Below are positions 1 to 5,353 of a stretch of 5,378 nt of DNA, in pieces (the stretch's first letter is position 1; each line of letters starts with the position of its first letter). The DNA lies in the NCBI GenBank assembly GCA_022793145.1, contig JAAWCI010000068.1, positions 1 through 5,378 of the forward strand, read 5' to 3'. The notes beneath the pieces are model-generated. The model was not told the origin of the DNA and did no database searches. It saw nothing but the letters and a program-made list of their open reading frames with translations. The stretch comes from Bacilli bacterium. GTDB lineage: Bacteria; Bacillota_I; Bacilli_A; RF39; UBA660. The position numbers and the translations under genes are program-made.

Positions 1-1
1 A

Positions 2-658
2 GACATTGGAGCAAACAAACAAAATCAATCTAAATTAGAGTACGATATAGCCGAAAAAAAGGCTGAATTAGAAGAATTAAATCAAGAAAAGGAAAATACC
101 TTACAAATAATCGAAAACTCCAAAAATGGACTTAAAAACCTGGAAAAAGAAGTTGATAAAGATTTACTAAATCCTGTAAAAAGAAAACTAGGTGGCTATA
201 AAGAAGATGATGTATCTAAAATTATAGAATACACTAAAGGTCTAGAGCATAAAGTAGTTATTCTATCAACTGATAACGATAACAAAGATTTGATGATTGA
301 TAAATTAACAAAAGAAAATAAGACATTTAAAAATAATAGTGAACTAATCAAGAAAAATAAAATCATTAAAGAACAAAAATCTACTATCAATGAACAAAAG
401 CAAGAGATTGGTAGATTAAGTGAATTGGTAGATATTTTAAATAATAACATTGAAAGTTTAAAACTAAAATTTGAGCATGAAATTGAAAAATGGAAGAATC
501 TATTTAAAAAAATGTGTAAGGCAATAGACAAAGTTTTAGGTAGAGATAAACCTAAAGAACGTTTGGAAGATTATGAAGATATTGCTGATGCAATTAACTA
601 TGGCTACTATAACAAAAATAACGATAAGGACAAAGATGATTATGAAATTGGAATATAG
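2..658 (+). CDS. C-terminal part of a probable MobV/Pre-type plasmid mobilization (relaxase) protein, 5' truncated by the window edge
   Basis: The frame is open from the first bases of the window to a TAG stop, giving 218 visible residues, so the true start lies upstream. An internal TTG at 290 could be read as a start, but the open frame and matching composition before it argue against that. What is seen is highly charged, Lys/Glu/Asn-rich sequence with two long predicted coiled-coil stretches (about residues 8-55 and 98-165). They are separated by a segment containing KLGGYKEDDV. A Trp-containing helix (EKWKNLFKKM) and an acidic tail ending KDDYEIGI follow. This layout matches the C-terminal half of MobV/Pre relaxases, which nick the element at oriT and have a catalytic N-terminal domain; that domain is not visible here. 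The assignment rests on layout and the integrase 15 bases downstream, with which it is probably co-transcribed. Another coiled-coil element protein is possible. Confidence 0.6.
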   Translation, partial: DIGANKQNQSKLEYDIAEKKAELEELNQEKENTLQIIENSKNGLKNLEKEVDKDLLNPVKRKLGGYKEDDVSKIIEYTKGLEHKVVILSTDNDNKDLMIDKLTKENKTFKNNSELIKKNKIIKEQKSTINEQKQEIGRLSELVDILNNNIESLKLKFEHEIEKWKNLFKKMCKAIDKVLGRDKPKERLEDYEDIADAINYGYYNKNNDKDKDDYEIGI

Positions 659-673
659 AAAGGTTGTGATAAT

Positions 674-1858
674 ATGGCAGTTATTTTATTAAATAAGAAA
701 GAATGGACTAAAAATGGTCGCAAATGGATTTTTTATACAAGATACAAGGACTTAAATGGTAAAACAAAACAATATAAATCAAAAAAATTCCTTAACAAAA
801 AAGAAGCACAAGAAGCAGAAAAAGTTTTTGCTTTAGAATTTGATAAATATAGACCTGATAACAATATGACTTTTAAAGAGTTATACCTCGCCTTTTATGA
901 ATATCAAAAAGACAAAGTAAAAGAAACTACTTTAAATACTTACAAAGATAGAATGAGATATATGGCTCTTTTAGATAATATCAAGGTTAAGGATTTTAGT
1001 TTACAACACTTTGAAATGTGGCGAAAGAAAATTTTAGAATACCCTTTATCGAATAGGACTAGAAATTATATTTATAAGTTTTTAAAAACGATTATGAATT
1101 TTGGTACAAAGTGGTATGGTTTAAATTTTAATGAAATTTATCCTAAAATGACAAACTTCACAGATCCAAATGAAATTAAAAAAGAAATGGAATTTTGGAC
1201 TTATGATGAATTTAGTAAATTTATTGCCAAAGAAGATAACTTAACATTCAAGTGTCTATTTAAAACATTATATTTCTGTGGACTTCGTAAGGGAGAAGCT
1301 CGAGCATTAAATTGGAATGACATCAATTTTACAAACAATACAATTAGAATAAATAAAGGACTTAATGATAATGTAAATAGAAAGAAATACACCATTACAA
1401 GTCCTAAAACTCTAACAAGTAATAGGACTCTACCTATACCTAAAGAGTTAGTTAATGATTTAAAAGAATTAAAGCAAAATGCTATGAGTTATACTAATTT
1501 CCAAGAAAATTGGTTTGTATTTGGTAATGCTACCCCTCTTGGAGATGATGTTATTAGAAGAAGAAAAAACAATAAATGTAAAGAAGTAGGTGTTAAAGTT
1601 ATTAGAATCCATGATTTTAGACATTCTTGTGCTTCACTTTTAATCAATAATGGTGCAGACATAACACTTGTTGCTAAATATTTAGGACACTCTAAAATTG
1701 ATGAGACATTAAATACCTACTCTCACATGTTTAAGAACAAACTAGACAATATCATTGGTCTTATTGATAAATTAAATGATACTAGAGAACAAAATATTGA
1801 GTGTGATAATTCAAATGATTATAAGAACAATAAAGATGACTTTGAAATGAGTTTATAA
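674..1858 (+). CDS. int: Tyrosine recombinase / site-specific integrase of an integrative element
   Basis: This is a complete 394-residue integrase that would catalyse integration and excision of the mobile element through a covalent 3'-phosphotyrosine intermediate. An N-terminal arm-binding region (about residues 10-60, with a WIFYTRYKDLNGK strand pattern) is of the AP2-like/Arm-DNA-binding kind. A SAM-like core-binding domain follows (about 64-165) and then the catalytic domain (about 172-365). All catalytic residues are present: Arg205 in GLRKGEA, Lys245 in SPKTLTSNR, His313 and Arg316 in IHDFRHS, His339 in YLGHS and the nucleophile Tyr349 in TYSHM. Length is normal for Tn916- or phage-type integrases. 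The ATG has an AAAGG ribosome binding site 10 bases upstream, and the gene follows the mobilization gene by 15 bases. A strong terminator and tandem repeats follow, as expected at an attachment-site end. The tail after residue 370 is Asn/Asp-rich and ends KDDFEMSL, much like the tail of the upstream protein. The exact target site is unknown. Confidence 0.95.
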   Translation: MAVILLNKKEWTKNGRKWIFYTRYKDLNGKTKQYKSKKFLNKKEAQEAEKVFALEFDKYRPDNNMTFKELYLAFYEYQKDKVKETTLNTYKDRMRYMALLDNIKVKDFSLQHFEMWRKKILEYPLSNRTRNYIYKFLKTIMNFGTKWYGLNFNEIYPKMTNFTDPNEIKKEMEFWTYDEFSKFIAKEDNLTFKCLFKTLYFCGLRKGEARALNWNDINFTNNTIRINKGLNDNVNRKKYTITSPKTLTSNRTLPIPKELVNDLKELKQNAMSYTNFQENWFVFGNATPLGDDVIRRRKNNKCKEVGVKVIRIHDFRHSCASLLINNGADITLVAKYLGHSKIDETLNTYSHMFKNKLDNIIGLIDKLNDTREQNIECDNSNDYKNNKDDFEMSL

Positions 1859-1863
1859 TAAAA

Positions 1864-1903
1864 ATAAGGAATTTGGTTTATATGCCAAGTTCCTTATTTT
1901 TTT
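1864..1903 (+). terminator. Intrinsic terminator of the mob-int operon
   Basis: A 13-bp stem pairs 1864-1876 (ATAAGGAATTTGG) with 1885-1897 (CCAAGTTCCTTAT). It has one T·G pair and an 8-base loop, and a run of seven T at 1897-1903 follows. It begins 5 bases after the integrase stop codon. Confidence 0.9.
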
Positions 1904-1932
1904 ATGCTTTTAAATTAGAAAAAATTTAAAAA

Positions 1933-1953
1933 TGCTACCTAATTGCTACCTAA
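1933..1953. repeat. Two tandem direct repeats, probable integrase arm-type binding sites
   Basis: TGCTACCTAA occurs at 1933-1942 and again at 1944-1953, a spacing of 11 bases (about one helical turn). It lies 75 bases past the integrase stop, where lambda- and Tn916-type elements carry arm sites bound by the integrase N-terminal domain. The perfect repeat is seen directly; the binding role is inferred from position and the helical period. Confidence 0.6.
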
Positions 1954-1980
1954 AGCACATTTTTTAGTTTTGGCTTTTTA

Positions 1981-2002
1981 GAAAACCCTTATAAATAAAG
2001 GG
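1981..2002 (-). terminator. Weak second terminator downstream of RNA B
   Basis: On the minus strand a 5-bp CCCTT/AAGGG stem (2002-1998 with 1990-1986) with a 7-base loop is followed by TTTTC. The T run is on the minus side only. It could back up the stronger hairpin just upstream and stop minus-strand transcription before the convergent integrase gene. Confidence 0.35.
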
Positions 2003-2003
2003 C

Positions 2004-2034
2004 AAAATAAATGGAGCACATTTAATCGTGCTCC
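2004..2034 (-). terminator. Intrinsic terminator of RNA B and possibly of recG
   Basis: A perfect 7-bp stem, GGAGCAC/GTGCTCC (2034-2028 with 2019-2013), has an 8-base loop and is followed on the minus strand by ATTTATTTTG, a moderate U-rich tail. No stronger terminator lies between the recG stop and this hairpin, so recG read-through transcripts may also end here. Confidence 0.6.
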
Positions 2035-2108
2035 TTCAGGGGGTTTTGGTTGACAACTATCCACATTTTATTCCGTAAATAGTTATCTTGCGTGACATCC
2101 ATCACGCT
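2004..2108 (-). ncRNA. Predicted small RNA B (about 105 nt), family unknown
   Basis: A near-consensus minus-strand promoter would start transcription at about 2108. The predicted RNA opens with a perfect 6-bp hairpin, GCGTGA/TCACGC (2107-2102 with 2095-2090). A 9-bp stem follows (GATAACTAT at 2087-2079 with ATAGTTGTC at 2060-2052) with an 18-base loop. In the second stem one position pairs as G·U on the minus strand but would be C·A on the plus strand, which supports minus-strand transcription. Next come an unpaired stretch, AACCAAAACCCCCUGAA, and a terminator hairpin. The unit begins about 50 bases past the recG stop and could be a separate sRNA, a recG 3'-UTR product, or both. I do not recognise a known family. 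It is not RNase P, tmRNA, SRP or tRNA by size and sequence. A 26-codon ORF is also open within it but has no ribosome binding site. Confidence 0.5.
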
Positions 2109-2114
2109 ATTATA

Positions 2115-2143
2115 ACTATACAGTAAAAATAAAATTTTGTCAA
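2115..2143 (-). promoter_or_regulatory. Promoter of RNA B
   Basis: On the minus strand a perfect -35 TTGACA (2143-2138) is separated by 17 bases from a -10 TATAGT (2120-2115, five of six consensus bases). The expected start is near 2108, immediately before the first hairpin. It begins 17 bases after the recG stop codon and no gene start follows, so it points to a noncoding transcript. Confidence 0.65.
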
Positions 2144-2159
2144 GTTGAGAAAAGCTACT

Positions 2160-4151
2160 TTAAGAAAGTATCTTAATCTGTTCTATGTACCCTTTTAAAA
2201 TCTCATTTCCCTCTATTTTTCCATTGGAAATATAAGCTTCACTATCTTCTTTTGCACGCATTAAAATGGAAAAATCTTTTTTTAAATCAGCAATTTGAAA
2301 CTGCATATCACCACTTTGACGCACACCAAATAAATCACCACTTCCACGCAATTTAAAATCTTCTTCACTAATTTTAAATCCATCTGTTGTCTTTGTTAGA
2401 ATAGAAAGTCTTTCTTTTTCAATATCACTAATTAAAATACAATATGATTGTAAATCATTTCTTCCAACTCTTCCTCTTAACTGGTGCAATGCAGATAAAC
2501 CAAAGCGCTCACTATCAAAAATCACTATCATTGTTGCATTCGGAACATCAACCCCTACTTCTACTACTGTTGTACTAATTAAAATTTGAATTTTATTTTG
2601 TTCAAAATTCAACATGACCTCCTCTTTTTCTTTTGGAGTCATTTTCCCATGTAATACACCAATTTGATAAAATCTTCCAAATGCCTTTTTCATCTTTTCC
2701 TCTAATAGTGTCACATTCTCTAAATCTATTTTTTCACTTTCCTCTATTAGTGGTGCTATTACATATACTTGATGACCTTTTTTCAGCTCTTGATACATAC
2801 TTTCTAATACATCCCTAATTTCAGAATTCTTTTTTAATGTTGTAATAATAGGAAGTCTTCCATTTGGCATTGTATGAATATTTGAAACATCCATATCACC
2901 ATAAATTGTTAATGCATAAGTTCTTGGAATTGGCGTTGCACTCATATATAAAATATCGGGTGTTGTTCCTTTATTTTTTAAATTACTTCTTTGATTGACT
3001 CCAAAACGATGTTGCTCATCTGTGATTACTAGGCCTAAGTTTTGATACTCCACTCCATCGCTAATTAAAGCATGAGTTCCAACAACAATAGAAATTGTTC
3101 CTTTTCTCAAACCTTCATAAATTTCTTTTTTCTCTTTTGCTTTGGTCTTTCCAGTTAAAATTGCTACATTAATTTCATATGTCTCAAAAATCTCCACTAA
3201 CTTCTTATAATGCTGTCGAGCTAATATTTCAGTTGGAGCCATTAACGCACTTTGATAGCCACTTAAATGATTCATATACATTGCAATAAAACTTACAATT
3301 GTTTTCCCACTTCCTACATCTCCTTGAACCAAACGATTCATTCTTCTTGGTTCTTTCAAATCTTTATAAATTTCTTTTACACAATTAAATTGGTCATCAG
3401 TAAGAGTGAATGGTAATTTATTTATAAACATTTCTATTTTCTGAAATGAAAGTTCTCTTTTCAAACCACAATCATGTGTTTTCTCCTGTTTCAAATAGTT
3501 CATTTTTAGCATGAATAAAAATAATTCTTCATATTTAGCTCTAAGAAGTGCAGATTTCAAAGAATTCGTATTTGTTGGAAAATGAATTTGTTTTAAACTT
3601 CTTTCTTTATCCATAAATTGATATTTTTCACGAATTCCTTCTGGAATATAATCGGTTATACAAATATCTTCTTTGAATATTTGCTCTAAATAAGAACGAA
3701 TTTGTTTTCCTCCTATACCTCCATAAGAATGATATACAGGATCAATTCTAGGCGTTTTTGGCAATGGCATTAAATAAATATCATTTGCTACAATTGTATT
3801 ATGTTTTGGGTCATACTTTCCAATAACAGTTACAGTAGTTCCAACTGAAAGCTTGCTTTTTAAAAATGCTCGATTAAAAATAACAACTTGAAGTAATTTT
3901 CCTTCTATAGCAAATCGAAAATTCATTTTATCTAAACGTCTATTAATATGAAACACAGATGGAACACTTTCTATTAAGCCATCAATTACAATCTTATCAT
4001 CTTGCTTTAATTCTTCTATATTGCTTTTCTTTAGAATATCATAACGAAATGGATAATAGAACAATAGATCTTCTGATGTCACGATTCCTAACCTCTGTAA
4101 TGTATTTTTTGTTTTAGGACCAAGTCCTTTAATTTCCTCTAATTGTTTCAT
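2160..4151 (-). CDS. recG: ATP-dependent DNA helicase RecG
   Basis: RecG is a cytoplasmic superfamily 2 helicase that regresses stalled replication forks and processes Holliday junctions and R-loops in recombinational repair. The 663-residue protein is close to the usual 680 or so. An N-terminal helix-hairpin-helix-like stretch (EIKGLGPKTKNTL, residues 6-18) leads into the wedge/OB domain (about 50-130). The helicase core follows: Walker A GDVGSGKT (277-284), APTEIL (305-310), DEQHRFG (378-384) as the DEAD-box variant, MSATPIPRT (403-411), HGKM (501-504), STTVVEVGVDVP (526-537) and the arginine-finger motif QLRGRVGR (557-564). FKLRGSGDLFGVRQSG (599-614) is the RecG TRG motif. An upstream in-frame start would add 30 residues, but the promoter -10 lies inside that extension. 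The ATG at 4151 also has a GGTGAT ribosome binding site (4160-4155). All key residues are intact. It appears monocistronic and divergent from RNA A. Confidence 0.97.
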   Translation of the reverse strand: MKQLEEIKGLGPKTKNTLQRLGIVTSEDLLFYYPFRYDILKKSNIEELKQDDKIVIDGLIESVPSVFHINRRLDKMNFRFAIEGKLLQVVIFNRAFLKSKLSVGTTVTVIGKYDPKHNTIVANDIYLMPLPKTPRIDPVYHSYGGIGGKQIRSYLEQIFKEDICITDYIPEGIREKYQFMDKERSLKQIHFPTNTNSLKSALLRAKYEELFLFMLKMNYLKQEKTHDCGLKRELSFQKIEMFINKLPFTLTDDQFNCVKEIYKDLKEPRRMNRLVQGDVGSGKTIVSFIAMYMNHLSGYQSALMAPTEILARQHYKKLVEIFETYEINVAILTGKTKAKEKKEIYEGLRKGTISIVVGTHALISDGVEYQNLGLVITDEQHRFGVNQRSNLKNKGTTPDILYMSATPIPRTYALTIYGDMDVSNIHTMPNGRLPIITTLKKNSEIRDVLESMYQELKKGHQVYVIAPLIEESEKIDLENVTLLEEKMKKAFGRFYQIGVLHGKMTPKEKEEVMLNFEQNKIQILISTTVVEVGVDVPNATMIVIFDSERFGLSALHQLRGRVGRNDLQSYCILISDIEKERLSILTKTTDGFKISEEDFKLRGSGDLFGVRQSGDMQFQIADLKKDFSILMRAKEDSEAYISNGKIEGNEILKGYIEQIKILS

Positions 4152-4166
4152 ACAATCACCAGAAAC

Positions 4167-4195
4167 ATTATACCGAACATTTTTTCGTAAATCAA
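4167..4195 (-). promoter_or_regulatory. recG promoter, giving a very short leader
   Basis: On the minus strand a -35 TTGATT (4195-4190) is separated by 17 bases from a perfect -10 TATAAT (4172-4167). Just upstream of the -35 lies an A/T-only tract (seven A then eight T on the minus strand, 4212-4198) that could act as an UP element or bend the DNA. Transcription should start near 4160, leaving only about 9-10 bases before the ATG at 4151, beginning at the GGTGAT ribosome binding site. This placement fixes the recG start codon. Confidence 0.7.
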
Positions 4196-4226
4196 GCAAA
4201 AAAAATTTTTTTCTGCAAAAAATGAC

Positions 4227-4253
4227 AAAAAAGGTTGACAAATAACCTTTTTT
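4227..4253. repeat. Perfect 10-bp inverted repeat overlapping the RNA A -35 box
   Basis: AAAAAAGGTT (4227-4236) and AACCTTTTTT (4244-4253) are exact inverted repeats around a 7-base centre. The right end of the left arm and the centre contain the TTGACA of the RNA A promoter. It could be an operator for a dimeric repressor acting on RNA A. With its A and T flanks it could also be a bidirectional terminator-like hairpin insulating recG from RNA A. The symmetry is seen directly; the role is inferred. Confidence 0.5.
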
Positions 4254-4263
4254 CTATTAGTAT
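4235..4263 (+). promoter_or_regulatory. Promoter of RNA A
   Basis: A perfect -35 TTGACA (4235-4240) is followed after 17 bases by a -10 TAGTAT (4258-4263, four of six consensus bases). The expected start is near 4270, just before the first hairpin of RNA A. The nearest downstream gene starts 146 bases later, beyond an intrinsic terminator. Confidence 0.65.
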
Positions 4264-4269
4264 ATACAG

Positions 4270-4366
4270 TACCAATTCGAATTAGACGAATTGGCGCTAG
4301 TATCACACTAGCCAACCCCTTTTTATTCTTTTATAGGAGTGGTCTTCAGGGGGCCACTCTTTTTTT
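4270..4366 (+). ncRNA. Predicted small RNA A (about 97 nt) or terminated leader RNA, family unknown
   Basis: A good promoter and a strong intrinsic terminator define a short transcript with no credible ORF. Hairpin 1 is a perfect 8-bp stem, CCAATTCG/CGAATTGG (4272-4279 with 4287-4294), with a 7-base loop. Hairpin 2 is a perfect 6-bp stem, GCTAGT/ACTAGC (4296-4301 with 4307-4312), with a 5-base loop. A pyrimidine-rich linker, CAACCCCUUUUUAUUCUUUU, and the terminator hairpin follow. CCCCU in the linker (4316-4320) can pair with AGGGG at the terminator loop (4348-4352), so a pseudoknot or a switch is possible. The unit could be a stand-alone sRNA using its C-rich linker to bind mRNA ribosome binding sites, as in C-rich Gram-positive sRNAs. 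It could instead be a riboswitch/attenuator leader for the oxidoreductase gene 49 bases past the terminator. I favour a separate RNA because that gene has its own -10 box. I do not recognise a known riboswitch consensus. Confidence 0.55.
4337..4366 (+). terminator. Strong intrinsic terminator of RNA A
   Basis: An 8-bp stem pairs GAGTGGTC (4337-4344) with GGCCACTC (4352-4359), including one T·G pair, around the loop TTCAGGG. Seven T follow at 4360-4366. It lies before the oxidoreductase gene, so it either ends a separate RNA or attenuates transcription into that gene. Confidence 0.85.
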
Positions 4367-4394
4367 GTATTTATAAAATTCGAAAGAATATAAT
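4365..4394 (+). promoter_or_regulatory. Probable promoter of the SDR oxidoreductase gene
   Basis: A perfect -10 TATAAT lies at 4389-4394, with a poor -35 candidate TTGTAT (4365-4370) 18 bases upstream. The start would fall near 4401, leaving a leader of about 15 bases that begins at the ribosome binding site, an arrangement like that of recG. No sigma-B-like sequence (GTTTAA with GGGTAT) is visible, although relatives of this gene belong to the general stress regulon in Bacillus. Confidence 0.5.
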
Positions 4395-4401
4395 TACTAA
4401 T

Positions 4402-4406
4402 AGGAG
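4402..4406 (+). promoter_or_regulatory. Ribosome binding site that selects the ATG at 4416
   Basis: AGGAG at 4402-4406 stands 9 bases before the ATG at 4416. The alternative in-frame TTG at 4407 and ATG at 4410 are only 0 and 3 bases away, too close for normal initiation. Confidence 0.7.
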
Positions 4407-4415
4407 TTGATGCTT

Positions 4416-5324
4416 ATGAATTCTCATTATCAATATATAAGTAAAAAAACAAAATGTGAAGAAATTCCAATTACTTTTCCCTATCAACATCAAAATTTTC
4501 AACCTGGAATAGAAAACTATATGATACCTAGACCTATTAGCGAAAATCCAAATACAAATCACTGCGGAAAGCTTACTGATAAAGTCGCTTTTATTACAGG
4601 TGGAGATAGTGGTATAGGAAGATCCATTGCATATTTATTTGCAAAAGAAGGTGCTGATATTATATTTGTTTATCTTTCTGAACAAGAAGATGCAATGGAG
4701 ACAGAAAGGCATATCCAAATGCTTGGTAGAAGATCACTTTCTATTATGACAGATTTAACAAAAGAAGAGAATGCAATTGAAGCAGTTCAAAAAGCAATTC
4801 AAACATTTGGTCATATTGATATTTTAGTAAATAACTGTGGGGTTCAATTTTTACAAGATAGTATTCTGGATATTAGTGACATGCAACTAAAAACTACATT
4901 TGCAACAAACGTCTTTTCTTATTTTTATGTAACCAAAGCTGCTCTTCCATATTTACCCAAAGGGAGCTCTATCATCAATACAGCTTCTATTACAGCTTAT
5001 AAAGGAAATAAACAATTATTAGATTATAGTGCTACAAAAGGAGCTATTGTCTCTTTCACTCGTTCTCTTGCTTTAAATTTGGTCAAACAAGGAATCAGAG
5101 TAAATGCTGTTGCTCCTGGTCCAATTTGGACTCCTTTAATCCCGTCTTCTTTTAGTGCAGAAGAAGTAACTACATTTGGAGCTTATACAAGTAAAGTTCC
5201 TATGGAACGAGCTGGAGAGCCATTTGAAGTAGCTCCTAGCTATCTATTTTTAGCAAGTGATGATTCTTCATATATGTCAGGTCAAATATTACATCCAAAT
5301 GGTGGAGATATTGTTGGTTCATAA
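4416..5324 (+). CDS. SDR-family oxidoreductase, general stress protein 39 (YdaD/YhxC) group
   Basis: This is a 302-residue soluble short-chain dehydrogenase/reductase expected to use NAD(P)H to interconvert an alcohol and a carbonyl; the substrate is unknown. It has the roughly 50-residue N-terminal extension typical of the GSP39 group, including PGIENYMIPRPISENPN. The Rossmann fold follows: cofactor motif TGGDSGIGR (61-69), NNCG (139-142), the catalytic Asn165 in FATNVFS, Ser191, and Tyr204 and Lys208 in DYSATKGA. APGPIWTPLIP (233-243) and the C-terminal NGGDIVGS close the family pattern. The length matches the group. One oddity is NNCG, where most relatives have NNAG or NNAA; this Cys is near the nucleotide site and probably tolerated. 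In Bacillus the homologues are linked to general stress, but no stress promoter is seen here. The gene stands alone between a small RNA unit and a symmetric terminator. Confidence 0.93.
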   Translation: MNSHYQYISKKTKCEEIPITFPYQHQNFQPGIENYMIPRPISENPNTNHCGKLTDKVAFITGGDSGIGRSIAYLFAKEGADIIFVYLSEQEDAMETERHIQMLGRRSLSIMTDLTKEENAIEAVQKAIQTFGHIDILVNNCGVQFLQDSILDISDMQLKTTFATNVFSYFYVTKAALPYLPKGSSIINTASITAYKGNKQLLDYSATKGAIVSFTRSLALNLVKQGIRVNAVAPGPIWTPLIPSSFSAEEVTTFGAYTSKVPMERAGEPFEVAPSYLFLASDDSSYMSGQILHPNGGDIVGS

Positions 5325-5353
5325 AAAAATTCAGAAAAATTTCTGAATTTTTT
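5323..5353. terminator. Bidirectional intrinsic terminator after the SDR gene
   Basis: A perfect inverted repeat, AATTCAGAAA (5328-5337) with TTTCTGAATT (5340-5349), is flanked by an A run on the left (5323-5329) and a T run on the right (5348-5353). It overlaps the gene's TAA stop. The symmetric A/T flanks would let it terminate transcription from both sides, which suits a convergent gene beyond the window, but none can be confirmed. Confidence 0.8.

Larger units (their letters stand above)
1954..2160. other. Region that should contain the element-chromosome junction (attachment site); core not resolved
   Basis: The integrase, its terminator and the arm-like repeats lie to the left, while recG to the right looks chromosomal, so the boundary should fall here. 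No tRNA or known target gene 3' end is visible. The core cannot be defined without the other element end, which is outside the window. AGCACATTT occurs at 1954-1962 and again at 2015-2023, the second copy inside the terminator stem-loop of the predicted RNA B. That hairpin is therefore a candidate target, because elements of this type often insert at 3' ends of RNA genes or terminators. Confidence 0.35.

Noticed and set aside
290..658. Separate 122-residue gene starting at TTG 290
   Set aside because: The same frame is open all the way to the window edge with the same coiled-coil composition, and no ribosome binding site precedes 290, so it is the tail of a longer gene.
2057..2065. CTATCCACA, one mismatch from the DnaA box TTATCCACA
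   Set aside because: It is a single site with no cluster, AT-rich unwinding region or replication gene nearby, and it overlaps the stem and loop of predicted RNA B.
4152..4241. 30-residue N-terminal extension of RecG from an upstream in-frame start
   Set aside because: The recG promoter (-10 TATAAT at 4172-4167) lies inside it, the ribosome binding site is just before 4151, and the extension does not resemble RecG N-termini.
4270..4366. RNA A as the antitoxin RNA of a type I toxin-antitoxin pair
   Set aside because: The size, terminator and C/G-rich loop fit the idea, but neither strand here encodes a small hydrophobic toxin with a ribosome binding site that would overlap it.
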